Positions 46,339-56,206 of a stretch of 64,000 nt of DNA are shown here, one piece after another. Both the position numbers and the translations under genes were made by a program. Within the stretch, counting starts at the first letter, position 1; each line of letters begins with the position of its first letter. This DNA comes from Globisporangium splendens (lineage: Eukaryota > Oomycota > Peronosporomycetes > Pythiales > Pythiaceae): assembly GCA_006386115.1 (NCBI GenBank), contig VFIW01000114.1, positions 53,476 through 117,475 of the forward strand. The letters run 5' to 3'. The notes under the pieces were generated by a model. That model saw only the letters and a list, made by a program, of their open reading frames with translations. It ran no database searches and was not told the origin of the DNA.

Positions 46339-49300
46339 CTAAAGCAAACGATCCAAGTACCCGCCTTCTCTCGCCAACTCGTAAAACACACCCTTCGAGT
46401 CCTTCACCAAATTAGTCGGCGAATCAAACTCCACCACATTCCCGTCGCTCAACACCATAATGCGATCCGACTCCAACACGGTAGCCAGACGATGCGCGAT
46501 CGTCAGCACCGTCGCGTCCTTGAAGTCGCGATCGATCATCGTCTGCAACTTCTTCTCCGTCGCATGGTCGATCGACGCCGTCGCCTCATCCATCACCACA
46601 ATGCGAGTCTGCGTCAACAACGCACGAGCCATGCACAGCATCTGACGCTCGCCCACACTGAAGTTCTCGCCATTCTCGCTCAACTCGTACGACAACTGGT
46701 TCTCCAACGCACCGATCTGTTCCTTCATCTCGACCTTTTCGAACGCCGACCAGATCTCTGCGTCCGTGAACTCATCGAACGGGTCCATGTAGGCACGGAG
46801 GGTTCCTTTGAACAAGACTGGCGATTGAGGGATGATCGACAATTTGGAGCGCAAAGAACGCAGAGGCATGGTCGAGATGTCTTCGCCGTCGATCAGGATA
46901 CGACCAGCATCCAACTCATTAATTCGGAAGAGTGCCATGGTGAGACTGGACTTGCCAGCGCCAGTTCGACCGACGATACCGATCTTCTCGTTGTTCTTGA
47001 TGTCGAACGAGAGTCCCTTGAGCACAGCTGGAGCACCTTCCTTGTAGCTGAAGACGACGTTTTCAAACTTGATTGAACCTTGGTGAGGCCATTGCGAGGC
47101 CGGTTCAATGACTATCACATTTTTCGTACCCTCAGCAGGAATCGCGGCGTACTCCATGATACGCTCAGGGCTGACCATAGAAATCTCGACCCACGACCAC
47201 ATTTGAACCAATCCGGAAAGACGGCCATCAACGCTGAGCGCGTAGCTGAACGCGAGACCAACAAGACCGGGCGACAAGAAAGCATGAAGGTACACCAATG
47301 ACGACACAACTAGAATCACGACACCACATCCGAGCAGCTGCATGCGTAATTGAAACCATTGTCTTCCCACAGCGAGAACGTACCACACCTTGTTGCACAA
47401 ATCGATGCGCTCAAAGTTCGTCGCGAGTGCTCGTTGCACGTACTCGGGACCAAACGCGCGGATATGAATAACACCTTCTTCCGTCTCCGCGACATGACTC
47501 AGCACTGGCGACGCGGCAACTTTCCACAGCCGAGAGATCTCGCGCGACGGCGCCAGGTAAAAGTTGGCCACTTTGACGTACATGTAGACAAGGGGAACGA
47601 TCATGACCCCCAAGAAACTCACAGTGTACACTGCTGTCGCGAGCTGGAACACCGTGAAGAAAAAACCACCGAGCACCGAGCCGAACGCAAAGGGAAGATT
47701 GAAATCCACCGTGGAGACATCGTCACTGTACCGATTCACAATGCGACCGATCGGATTCGCGTCAAAGAATCGCAATGGAGCGTGCAGCAATGCATGCGTC
47801 ATCATCTCAAAGAGCTGACGCGAGGCGCGGAGCCCCACGAACGCGACCGTGAGCGTGCGAACGAGCACCATCAGCGCGCTCCCAGCACCCAGCAAAGTGT
47901 AAATTGTCATGTTATGTTCGGTTTCGGCCTCGTTGTACACCCCAAGCGTTTGCCCCGTCCAGTGGCTGAGCCAAAGGTCGCTGCCGATCTGGAATCCTTG
48001 CCACAAAACCTGGACGATGATGAGAAAGAGACACACGTTCAACCCGCCAATGGCCTGGAAGTAGTGCAAGAACACGCTTTTCGCGACCCGACCTTCTTCG
48101 CGTTCTTCGTCCTCCACCAGCTTACCGGCTTGTGTCATCCTGGCTTTGCGTTCCTCGGTCTCTTCCTGCTCGTGAGCTTGCTTCACTTTCCGCGGCGACA
48201 ACTTAGGCGCGAAACGGTGGCGTGGCTTTACAGCGTCTTCCCTGACGCCAGTGAGCTCGCCGTCTCGGACCAGAATCTTGTAGTTGGCAGCTTCCGATGC
48301 GATGATGTCGGGGCTGTGGGTCACCAAGATGATCGTCTTGTGCTCCAGCAGACCGCAAATACACTTGCCAAAGATCTCGCTTTGCACCACGGCGTCCACT
48401 GCTGCCAGCGGCGAGTCGAGGATAAATACGTCTGCATCCGAGTAGCACGCTCGCGCGAGGCACACGCGCGCTTTCTGGCCACCCGAGAGGTTGACGCCTT
48501 TCTGGCCGATCTCCGTCGCGTCGCCACCAGGAAAGTGTGTCAAATCAGTCACTAATCCGCACGCGTCCAGCACTTTCTGGTACCTTTGGTGGTCGTAGCT
48601 GTTGCCAAACAAAATGTTTTCTCGAATCGTCGCATTCTGGATCCACGTCTGCTGTGAGTAATAGGCGACGCGACCACGCACAAAGACATTTCCTGAGATC
48701 TTTTCCATTTCTCCGAGCAGCGCCGAGCAAAGCGACGATTTCCCAGCGCCAACCGTTCCATGCACGACCAGCAGATCTCCTTTCTTGGCCTGCAAATTCA
48801 CGTTTTTCAGGATCGGGGACTCGAGTGTCCACTCAAACGATCCATTCTCTACAGCGACGACGACGTCTTGCGGCTGCTGAGGATCGTCACGAACGACGTT
48901 GTCCGATCTGAACTCGTCTAGTGCCAAGAACTCGCCCATGCGCTTGAGCGAGACCTGCGCCTGGATGCATGTCTGGATGACGTTCGGCAGATCGCGCAGC
49001 GGATCGCGAATCGCATTGAAGAGCGCGATCGCAGTGAACACTTTGGCTGCCGTCAGCGTCTGGTCCATCACGAGCGAGTACACGGCGAACGAGACCGTCG
49101 AGACGAAAATCGGCGAAGTCCAGAGCACAAAGACAGACGCCGAGTTCAGAAACATATACTTTGCGACGGCCTGGAGCTCGAATTTGCGCAGCACGTCGAT
49201 CTTCTTCGCGAACTGCGGCTCCCACGCATTGAACTTCACGATCTGGATCGCGCCGAACACCTCTTTAATGGTCTTCATGCGCTCGTCCTTGTGCGCCATA

Positions 49301-50124
49301 ATGTCCTTGAACGCTTTGCCCGTGAGCATCGCGACCACGAAACTCGTGAGCATCGTCACCCCGATGACGGCGAGTCCAGCGAACGCCGCAAGCCCGATCA
49401 CGTCGTACAGCATGTACACGACGATCACGATCTGCAGCGGCAGAATCCAGAGACTGTTGATCTGGAACGCGGCCCACAAGACGTTGGTCACGTCGGACGT
49501 GTACAAGTTGGAGATGTCGACGGCGTCCTTGTTCTTCTTGCTCTGCGCGAGGTTGCGTCGGATGAATTTCTGGAACAGCAGCGACTTGAGCGCCTGCGTC
49601 AGGCGAAGCGCAAAGAGCTCCAGGTAGAAGCCCATTTGCGCCGCGACAATCGCATTCACGATGCGCGACACAAAGAAGGCGCCGAGCCAGAGCGTGAGGT
49701 CGTTAAAGTCGATCTCGGGTGACGTGAACGCATCGACGACGTGGTGCAGCACTTGTGGCGCAAACAAGGCGCACGCGGATGAAAACAGCGCGCCGGAGCC
49801 GCACACCACGAACGGGAGGCCGTACGTGGCGACCATGGCTCTGACAATCGAGCCGTTGTGCTTGTCAAACTGGGTCTTGTACGAGGCGTACGCCATGGCC
49901 GTGACGTTCTCGCCCTCGAGCTCGTACAGGTCCGAGAGGTTGAGCTGCCGTTCGTTGCCGATCTGGAAGAGCGGGTTCGCAAACGAGAACAGCATGCGCG
50001 ACACGAACGACGCGTCGCTGACCGGGTGGTGAGGACGTCCATGCTGCTTGGGTGGAGACGCAGCAGCGAACGATCCGTAGCCATCGCTGCGTCTGTCGAC
50101 AGGCTGCAGACGCGAGCGACTCAT
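46339..50124 (-). CDS. ABCC transporter, paralog E
   Basis: A 1,261-residue MRP-type exporter. The ATG at 50124 (MSRSRLQPV) is chosen because it aligns with the starts of A and D; the frame is open 28 codons further but only from a GTG. NBD1: GTVGAGKSS near 456, LSGGQ, FILDSPLAAVD; NBD2: GRTGAGKSS, FSVGER, VVMDEATASID. It has an extra residue run in TMD1 (RRNLAQSKKNKDAVD) compared with A. The NBD2 protein is identical to A-D; silent sites group it with B and C (AAAGGAACCCTC). It is inverted relative to A-D, with G2 downstream in the same orientation. It diverges from EL1 across 1.3 kb. I found no good core promoter upstream. Confidence 0.94.
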   Translation of the reverse strand: MSRSRLQPVDRRSDGYGSFAAASPPKQHGRPHHPVSDASFVSRMLFSFANPLFQIGNERQLNLSDLYELEGENVTAMAYASYKTQFDKHNGSIVRAMVATYGLPFVVCGSGALFSSACALFAPQVLHHVVDAFTSPEIDFNDLTLWLGAFFVSRIVNAIVAAQMGFYLELFALRLTQALKSLLFQKFIRRNLAQSKKNKDAVDISNLYTSDVTNVLWAAFQINSLWILPLQIVIVVYMLYDVIGLAAFAGLAVIGVTMLTSFVVAMLTGKAFKDIMAHKDERMKTIKEVFGAIQIVKFNAWEPQFAKKIDVLRKFELQAVAKYMFLNSASVFVLWTSPIFVSTVSFAVYSLVMDQTLTAAKVFTAIALFNAIRDPLRDLPNVIQTCIQAQVSLKRMGEFLALDEFRSDNVVRDDPQQPQDVVVAVENGSFEWTLESPILKNVNLQAKKGDLLVVHGTVGAGKSSLCSALLGEMEKISGNVFVRGRVAYYSQQTWIQNATIRENILFGNSYDHQRYQKVLDACGLVTDLTHFPGGDATEIGQKGVNLSGGQKARVCLARACYSDADVFILDSPLAAVDAVVQSEIFGKCICGLLEHKTIILVTHSPDIIASEAANYKILVRDGELTGVREDAVKPRHRFAPKLSPRKVKQAHEQEETEERKARMTQAGKLVEDEEREEGRVAKSVFLHYFQAIGGLNVCLFLIIVQVLWQGFQIGSDLWLSHWTGQTLGVYNEAETEHNMTIYTLLGAGSALMVLVRTLTVAFVGLRASRQLFEMMTHALLHAPLRFFDANPIGRIVNRYSDDVSTVDFNLPFAFGSVLGGFFFTVFQLATAVYTVSFLGVMIVPLVYMYVKVANFYLAPSREISRLWKVAASPVLSHVAETEEGVIHIRAFGPEYVQRALATNFERIDLCNKVWYVLAVGRQWFQLRMQLLGCGVVILVVSSLVYLHAFLSPGLVGLAFSYALSVDGRLSGLVQMWSWVEISMVSPERIMEYAAIPAEGTKNVIVIEPASQWPHQGSIKFENVVFSYKEGAPAVLKGLSFDIKNNEKIGIVGRTGAGKSSLTMALFRINELDAGRILIDGEDISTMPLRSLRSKLSIIPQSPVLFKGTLRAYMDPFDEFTDAEIWSAFEKVEMKEQIGALENQLSYELSENGENFSVGERQMLCMARALLTQTRIVVMDEATASIDHATEKKLQTMIDRDFKDATVLTIAHRLATVLESDRIMVLSDGNVVEFDSPTNLVKDSKGVFYELAREGGYLDRLL

Positions 50125-51390
50125 GGTGTCCGTGCCCTTTGCCTGCTTGTCTGCGTATGGGGGGCGTACAGTACGTGAGGCGCAGCTACTGGTGGAGGCG
50201 TTGGCCACGCAGGAGCCGCATCCTTCCGCCCTCCCTTCCTTCTTCCTTCATGTTCGTCGTGGCGCAACAGACACCCACTCATCATCTCATCACCAAAAGC
50301 GTCATGGCAGCCGCCAATCAGATACGACGGTTGCGCTTAACTGGCCAATCACGTGCGCACACTTTACAACCAGAGCATGGATGGCGTGCTGTGTTCGAGC
50401 AAGGGATGAATGATCGTGGAGTGGACGCATTGACTAGCATGAATGGCAAGACTCATTGCAGCGTTACGGCTTCCAGAGTGCTCACTTGGAGTGCCCATTG
50501 CGTGCTTTGTCTGTGTCAATAAAGTAAGACCAAAAGATTCTAAAGAGACTCGATTGTGTGGGCCACGTAATAAATCATGCGTACTTGAGAGAATCTTTAC
50601 TGCACTCGATGCAAACCATCATTCGCGGGCGAAATGGGGCATTCTGGGACATCGATTCGGGATGTTGGATCGGGGCATTGCTTTGGGACAAAGCACCATG
50701 GCTTGACCCAAAGTCGCCTTTCTGTTCAGTGGAGACCTCGCGTGCTGTATCGACGTGCGCTTTAGGTTCGCGATTAAACAAGCGATTCTCATTGCATCCG
50801 CTGACGAGAAGAGCGCACCTTCACGTGAAGGCTCTAGTCGACGAATGAGCCACTGTACGTAGGAAACCGGCGGCGCGTCACCGTCGGACACGGAAGCATC
50901 CCGCCTGCATGACTGTGGGTATGAGCAGCCAATCAACACTGCCGTCGGATCGAGACGAGTCGAATCGCACAGTGAAAAGAGTGCTTGCACAGCAAAATGG
51001 TGAAATGCACAGAAAAAGGTGTGAAACGGGGTAAATGCACAGATTTTTGGTTGAATTGCTCAGACCACATGAGTGACACATCAAAGCAGGGACAGCACAC
51101 ACGAAGAACGACAAGACTAGAATTGTATGGCCGACACAATCTTGTGTGGCCAATTTGGCGCTGATTGACACAGAACGGATTATTTTCATGCAAACGATCC
51201 GTGGGAGTCTCTTTGCCTGAACTTGAACGTCAACGTGGCAAACATGTTTCGCCGACGGCGAGCAGGGGCCGTCTGAGCTCAAATTGGGTGATGTACTTCC
51301 CGTCGGACCCTCTCTTCCTACCAGCCAAGGGTGTGACAGGCTCCTTAGGCGCTGCAACAATGGTCGCGGAAAGCGATCCCGAGCTTGCAC
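50125..51390. other. Divergent intergenic region between gene E and EL1
   Basis: About 1.3 kb without a supported gene. A reverse CCAAT (GCCAATCAG) lies near 50315-50330 on the side of E. The long minus-strand ORF across 50878-51765 only mirrors EL1 and lacks domain features. Confidence 0.6.
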
Positions 51391-51406
51391 AGTCACTTTC
51401 AAAATT
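51391..51406 (+). promoter_or_regulatory. Inr/FPR-like core promoter of EL1
   Basis: AGTCACTTTCAAAATT, 11 of 16 matches to the oomycete core. The predicted start A is at 51395, giving a 47-nt leader. Confidence 0.4.
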
Positions 51407-51441
51407 CCTCTCAAGAACTCAAGCCCAACACCCCAGCTACC

Positions 51442-51771
51442 ATGAAGACTGTCTACGTTCTCGCAGCAGCGCATCTCGCGTCTACTTCGACTGCCCAAGC
51501 CATTTGTCAAGCTACTGACGGACTCTCCATCTTGCAGTGGATGTTCGCGTGCGAGTCTGTCGCTGGCGACTCTGCTGCCAAGTGCGCCGACAGTGCTTGT
51601 CACGCTGCTCTCCATCGTCTCGAGGAAGAAGAGACTCATGAGTGCTGGGAACATCTTGGATTGGGGACGCATGATGACTTCCGCAAGTACGGAGAGCTCG
51701 ATGCCTTTTGCCACGGCGAAGGTCCCGACCCCGAATTGGCGCCAACTCCTGCGAACAGTACCCAAGCGTAA
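51442..51771 (+). CDS. Elicitin-like protein EL1, short form
   Basis: A 109-residue secreted protein. The ATG at 51442 gives a clean signal peptide (MKTVYVLAAAHLASTSTAQA), better than an upstream in-frame ATG. The mature part has six cysteines spaced C-X14-C-X10-C-X4-C-X14-C-X21-C. The central X4 and X14 match canonical elicitins (X23-X23-X4-X14-X23), but the first two loops are much shorter. Elicitins bind sterols and fatty acids outside the cell and can trigger plant defence; whether this short form binds lipid is unknown. It ends soon after the shared CHGEGPDPE block with no long tail. First of four related genes up to 57265. Confidence 0.85.
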   Translation: MKTVYVLAAAHLASTSTAQAICQATDGLSILQWMFACESVAGDSAAKCADSACHAALHRLEEEETHECWEHLGLGTHDDFRKYGELDAFCHGEGPDPELAPTPANSTQA

Positions 51772-52056
51772 CTCCTGTCTGCTCCAGTGGTGTTTGCAGT
51801 ATAACGTCTTGCTGCGAGAAGGGTGTAGGGTGCACTAGGTGCATTCTTGGCTTAGGATGCGAGGGTATAAACAAAATGACATCGCAACATCAAATCGGAA
51901 AAAATCGTTCTTTTGTGTATCGCGAATGCCCCGTCTTCATAACTAGGTTTGGGGTATTCGTGGTTCAATGACGCTCGTGGCAATGCGTCGCCGACGGCGA
52001 ACTCAGTTTGAAGGAGCGACGGTAGCCTAGCGCCTTGCGCTTTCTCCAACAAGACG
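51772..52056. other. EL1-EL2 spacer
   Basis: About 285 bp with no recognisable gene or repeat. Confidence 0.6.
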
Positions 52057-52072
52057 CCTCACTTCTCAAGTT
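52057..52072 (+). promoter_or_regulatory. Inr/FPR-like core promoter of EL2
   Basis: CCTCACTTCTCAAGTT, about 13 of 16 matches to the oomycete core. The predicted start A is at 52061, giving a 57-nt leader. Confidence 0.55.
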
Positions 52073-52117
52073 TTCTTAATCCCTTCACGCTTAAGCCCAA
52101 CCTTCTTAATCCAAGCG

Positions 52118-52552
52118 ATGAAGTCGCCAGTCGTTGCTGCACTTGCTACCGCGCTTCTCGCCACTGAAGCAATTTCGCAAGGAATCTGTGAACCGTCGGA
52201 CGGGGACAGTATCAAGACATGGATGGCATCGTGTGACGCCGTCGCCGGATCTGTCTCCAAGTGTGCCAACAGCGCTTGCCACACTGCGTTGCACCGCCTT
52301 GAAGAAGAGGAGACGCAACAATGCTGGGTGTACCTTGGCCTGGGCTCGCCGGCTGACTTCGTCAAGTACAAGGCACTTGACATCTTTTGCCATGGCGAGG
52401 GCCCTGATCCTGATCTTACGCCAGCACCTACGCCAAAAATCAGCCCAATTGTGAGTCCTGTGCCTGCACCTTCACCGGACGCATCAGTGACTCCAGTGCC
52501 ACTTGCTCCCCCTGTTGCGACTCCAGTGCCAACTGTCGTGAACAAGTGTTAG
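52118..52552 (+). CDS. Elicitin-like protein EL2 with Pro-rich tail
   Basis: A 144-residue secreted protein with signal peptide (about MKSPVVAALATALLATEAIS). Six cysteines are spaced X14-X9-X4-X14-X21, closest to EL1 (shared ALHRLEEEET and CHGEGPDP). After the domain comes a Pro/Val/Thr-rich tail of about 45 residues that probably spans or contacts the cell wall, ending in a seventh Cys (VVNKC). Such Ser/Thr/Pro tails are known in several elicitin-like classes. Same strand and 346 bp after EL1, so the two likely arose by tandem duplication; the core promoter is separate. Confidence 0.87.
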   Translation: MKSPVVAALATALLATEAISQGICEPSDGDSIKTWMASCDAVAGSVSKCANSACHTALHRLEEEETQQCWVYLGLGSPADFVKYKALDIFCHGEGPDPDLTPAPTPKISPIVSPVPAPSPDASVTPVPLAPPVATPVPTVVNKC

Positions 52553-52721
52553 TGCTTTGCGCTTTACTTGCTGTCGGTGCTGTGTGTATTCTCTCAGCAT
52601 TTGGTATCATATTGGCGTCCTTCAGCAAGATGCTCGGGACTCCAGCAAATATACCAACGTCTGATCGAACAACACATTTTTCTGACTAACGATAATTCAT
52701 GAAGAACAATCAACTATTCCA

Positions 52722-52967
52722 ATGATCACATTCTTGCAGAGCGCCGAAAATCCTGGCTGTAAAATTGATGGGCACTCTATGAAATGGTTTACTATGTGCA
52801 CTGGAGGGAAATGCCACTGCGCATGCGAGTTGCACGCTCAGTGTTGCCCTTCGAAGGCAGAATCCAGAGGAACAGGATTCATGTGGGTGCGCATTTTGGC
52901 CTCGCGCACCTGTTCCGAAGGCGATAATTGTCGCTCGTGTCTACCTGAGCAGGCTGATGACTGTTGA
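52722..52967 (+). CDS. Small cysteine-rich hypothetical protein
   Basis: An 81-codon ORF with ATG at 52722 and eleven cysteines, several in CxC and CC pairs (MCTGGKCHCACELHAQCC). No signal peptide is evident, so it is not obviously a secreted effector. No core promoter was recognised upstream. I know no family that fits. It may be a chance ORF in the EL2-ZIP spacer; the rest of that spacer (52553-53361) shows nothing else. Confidence 0.25.
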   Translation: MITFLQSAENPGCKIDGHSMKWFTMCTGGKCHCACELHAQCCPSKAESRGTGFMWVRILASRTCSEGDNCRSCLPEQADDC

Positions 52968-53361
52968 ATCAAATACAGGGATCGTCCTACGGACCAGTCG
53001 CAATGCAATTGGTGACCCATTCGTCGTCGGATATTGAAAATCGAAAACCAAAGTAGATTCGCTCAAGTCTCACAGTGGAAGACAATCGTTTCTCAGACAT
53101 CGATCAATCAAGGGACAGTGCTTCAACCAATTAATCCCAAGTTTTTATCAAATCAATTATTAATCCGCCGAAGTTCTTTCTCTGGCTGCAAGAAACTGAT
53201 CTTCGGAGGACAGAAATGGCGCACACTGTTTATGAAACTCCAGGCACCACTCGCCAGCGAGACGTCGAGAAAACGCAGTCGCCATCGGACAAACTCCTCT
53301 CTAACTCTTGATGCTGAGCTGTAGTGACATCAAGGTCCGTCAAAAGGCGACACACTCGTGC

Positions 53362-53377
53362 TCTCATTTCCAAATAC
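53362..53377 (+). promoter_or_regulatory. Inr/FPR-like core promoter of the ZIP gene
   Basis: TCTCATTTCCAAATAC matches the Inr half of the oomycete core fully and part of the FPR half. The predicted start A is at 53366, 47 nt before the chosen ATG, which supports that start over an in-frame upstream codon at 53308. Confidence 0.55.
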
Positions 53378-53412
53378 GCCACCAGTCAAGTTGCGCAGAT
53401 TACAAGGACGGG

Positions 53413-55261
53413 ATGGCTCGCTGTCGGCTTTACCACACGGTTGCTCTCACTGCGCTGTGGCTTTACGTGGTGTGCGTGATACCGTCGAGTCGTTTCGTGA
53501 GCGCTCAAGAAGACGTCGAATGCAGCGGCCATGGCAAAGTCCATGGAAGCCACTGTCACTGCCTTCCTGGCTACAAGAACAAGGGGCTCGAGTGTCTCCC
53601 AGTCAACGGGGCAACGTGTGCAGCCGGTGGTATCGCGTGGGAAGCGTCGAGTCTTTTGCTCCTGGAGAAGGGTACCTACACCATCGAATTGGTCAACAAC
53701 ACTGAGTCCATGGCGACCTTCGTGTTCCCACTGCTCAACCTCACTGAGCCGACGGCAGTCCAGCTTGAGGAATCCGTCGAGTTGGCGAACCAACTGCTCG
53801 AAGATGTGACTCTCGCCCGCAGAAGCGTCAAGAATGGCGGCGTTATGGCGCCTACTACGAAGCTTCTCTACGTTATTGTTCGCAACAGCATTGAAGAGCT
53901 GCAGCGACTTCAAGCCGAGTGCGAGGCGACCGCAGGAAACATCTGGCATATCGATCACTGTGATGGGCCCGATGGCCATAGCCGCCGTCTGGGGCGACAG
54001 TTGGCAGATCAAGTGTTGACGGCGGTAAATTTGACCATCGATGCACCCGGTCACTTTGCACTACACATGCAGCACAACGCAGTCGAAGAATTTGCGATGC
54101 GCATCATTGATCGCCGAGGTGTCACTGTGGACCCATTGGTCTTCTTGGGTTCCGACGAATCTGAATCATCCGAGACGACCAAGGCCACGAGAACGGCGTC
54201 CGGCTCGGTCTGGATCAAGACGATGGGTGCTGTAGCAGTTGTGACCATCATCTCGGTCATCGGAATCTTCTTCTTGTTGGTTAAGGCGTCGTTGTTGGAG
54301 AAACTGATGGACGCATTTGTTGCGCTTTCTGCTGGAGCACTCTTCGGCACGGCCGTCCTCCACATCTTGCCCGAGTCCATCGAGTTCCACAGCGAGTATG
54401 GACAAATGAACCTCACGATCTGCACCGTGTTCATCGCTGGCTTTGTGATCGCGATGATCGTGGAGGTGTTGCTAGAATTGTTCATCGGACACTTCAGTGA
54501 CGATGGTGTGGAGGGCCATCATCACCACCAGTTGCCAGCTTCGGGAGAGAAAGAGACGATAAAGATGCTTTCACCGAGTACCCCATCGCAGCAAGAGCGT
54601 ACGAGCCACCAACCATTCACTGATGCTTCAACCATGGAGATGGAGACTGTTGGACGAGACTCGGCGCCACAGTCTCCTTGGAGTCTGAAGGTTGAGTGGA
54701 CCAAGATCAAGCCTGTGGCGTACATTATCCTGATTGGCGATCTATTTCACAATTTCGTGGACGGCGTACTGATCGCAACGGCGTTTCTTGCTTGTGACGA
54801 TGCGCTGGGTATTGCTGTGACAGCGTCTGTTATTTTGCACGAAGTACCACAGGAAATCGCAGACTTCGTTGTCCTGATCGATACCGGCTTCACGAAGTTC
54901 CAAGCGGTGACCTTTAACTTCGTCAGTGCGCTTTCGTCGTTCCTTGGCGCGATCATTATTCTTTCCTCCATCACAGTCACCAACGAGACCATGGGGCTCT
55001 TGCTCGGCTTTGGAGCGGTACGTGATTTCTTGTTGCTTCTTCTTCTCTTGTTTCAGCTCTGAGCGACGAGATTAACTATGCATAATGCTTTGTTTCGATT
55101 AGGGTACGTTGGTGTACATCTCGGCAACGGACCTTCTTCCCCGTGTGCTTCGTGTTCGAACGATCGTGGACTTCTTCATGCGCATCTTTTCGTTTGCGGT
55201 TGGCGTGGGTATGTTGGCGCTGACGACGCTTTACCATGTTCATTGCGATGCGGACGCGTAA
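53413..55261 (+). CDS. ZIP family metal transporter, LIV-1-like, with EGF-like ectodomain (one intron)
   Basis: Two exons (53413-55017 and 55103-55261; intron 85 bp, GTACGT...GATTAG) give 587 residues. Without splicing, the ORF stops in the intron and loses TM7-TM8. A signal peptide (residues 1-31) is followed by an EGF-like motif (CSGHGK...CHCLPGY, about 36-62) and an extracellular domain to about 260. Eight membrane segments follow at roughly 266, 300, 335, 435, 465, 502, 525 and 560. TM4 has GDLFHNFVDG and TM5 has HEVPQEIADF, variants of the ZIP HNxxDG and HEXPHEXGD metal-site motifs, with Gln for His and Ala for Gly. A short His cluster (GHHHHQ) lies in the TM3-TM4 loop. It would import zinc or another divalent metal into the cytosol by family analogy. 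Confidence 0.88.
55018..55102 (+). other. Intron of the ZIP gene
   Basis: It begins GTACGTG and ends TTCGATTAG, 85 bp, with a TTAACT branch-like sequence about 30 nt before the end. Splicing restores the conserved GFGAGTLVYI segment and the last helix. The pyrimidine-rich CTTGTTTCAG at 55055 would give a 38-nt intron followed by a stop, so it is not used here. Confidence 0.8.
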
Positions 55262-55610
55262 GATGCCGTAGTTGCTCTTCATTTTTTCAAACCTCAATAC
55301 CTCAATACAAACGAAATTCTGCCTTCTTCTCCTTCGTGAGCCAGATGGCTGTCTTTATATTTTGATGGGATGCAACGGTGATAAATTCCGAGTCTCTTTG
55401 ACCGCCGTCAACGCACTGCAACGCAACAAATCCAGTGAGAAGGTCTGCAGTATTGATTGCATGGACAACGCAATCGTACGTGGGTGTATACAGAGGTCAT
55501 AGGCGAGACAAGAAAAAACATTTTCACATTTTCAGTGACGTGTGCATTTGCATGTATTTGAGATTGTTTGGAGTATTGGTTGCAGTTGCTGCAGCGCACG
55601 TTTTCGATAA
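55262..55610. other. Convergent spacer between ZIP and EL3
   Basis: 349 bp holding the 3' ends of both genes. No other feature is seen. Confidence 0.6.
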
Positions 55611-56147
55611 CTACAAACCAACGGCGACTGAAACAACAAACGCGGAAAGAGTTACGCTTAGCGCGACGACTTTGCTAGTGGCAGCGCTGGAAGGCGTCGG
55701 AGAACGAGTCGAAGTCACTGTGGTGGGCGTGGATGGCGAGGGCACAACGGACACTGCGTCGTCCTTAATGTCTTCTGGGCTTTTGCCAACGCTACCTGAG
55801 CCGGCAGCTGACGACGATCCGACCGCTGGTAATGGTCTGGCTGCTGCTGTTTCGTCGTACGGGTCCGGACCCTCTCCGTGGCAGAAATCATCCAACGCCT
55901 TGTACTTGGCGAGGTCTTCCGCAGGACCCATGCCGAGTTGCACGTAGCACTCGACATAGTCCTCTCGAACGAGAGTGTGCAGAGCGCTATGGCACGCCTT
56001 GCTGTCACACTTGATCTGCGCAATGTCCACGAGCGAATCGCACGCAGCCATCGACTCTTTGAGCTTGTCCGTCATGCATTGCGACGACGTGGCCGATGCG
56101 ATCGCAGCACAAACCAAGATCACGCCAGCAACGCTGACTCGGCTCAT
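55611..56147 (-). CDS. Elicitin-like protein EL3, probable GPI-anchored
   Basis: A 178-residue protein; ATG at 56147 (MSRVSVAGV) gives a signal peptide, while the ORF upstream has no promoter support. Six cysteines are spaced X11-X10-X4-X14-X21, including CDSKACHSALH and CHGEGPDP. A Ser/Thr/Pro-rich stalk follows and the protein ends in a hydrophobic run (VVALSVTLSAFVVSVAVGL) after small residues (SSAATS), the pattern of a GPI-anchor signal. It would thus sit on the cell surface rather than diffuse. It is divergent from EL4 across a 638-bp shared upstream region. Confidence 0.86.
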   Translation of the reverse strand: MSRVSVAGVILVCAAIASATSSQCMTDKLKESMAACDSLVDIAQIKCDSKACHSALHTLVREDYVECYVQLGMGPAEDLAKYKALDDFCHGEGPDPYDETAAARPLPAVGSSSAAGSGSVGKSPEDIKDDAVSVVPSPSTPTTVTSTRSPTPSSAATSKVVALSVTLSAFVVSVAVGL

Positions 56148-56190
56148 TCTCCTGGGTAGTTGGCGAGTTTTTCGGAAGAACCGGCTGCGG

Positions 56191-56206
56191 AAATTGGGCA
56201 ATGGCA
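56191..56206 (-). promoter_or_regulatory. Inr/FPR-like core promoter of EL3
   Basis: On minus, CATTGCCCAATTT fits the FPR half (CAATTT) exactly and most of the Inr. The predicted start A is at 56202, giving a 55-nt leader. Confidence 0.5.

Noticed and set aside
50125..50208. N-terminal extension of gene E (and of F at 61173-61208)
   Set aside because: Both extensions begin at GTG codons. The first ATG in each aligns with the other paralogs.
50878..51765. 295-codon minus-strand ORF across EL1
   Set aside because: It overlaps EL1 in antisense, has no signal or domain, and its promoter side lies in EL2-side sequence without a core element.
53386..54054. 222-codon minus-strand ORF in the ZIP gene
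   Set aside because: Mirror frame of the ZIP ectodomain; no independent support.
55018..55055. A 38-nt intron ending at the pyrimidine-rich CTTGTTTCAG
   Set aside because: It is too short for a spliceosomal intron and would place a TGA two codons later. The 85-nt alternative restores conserved ZIP helices.
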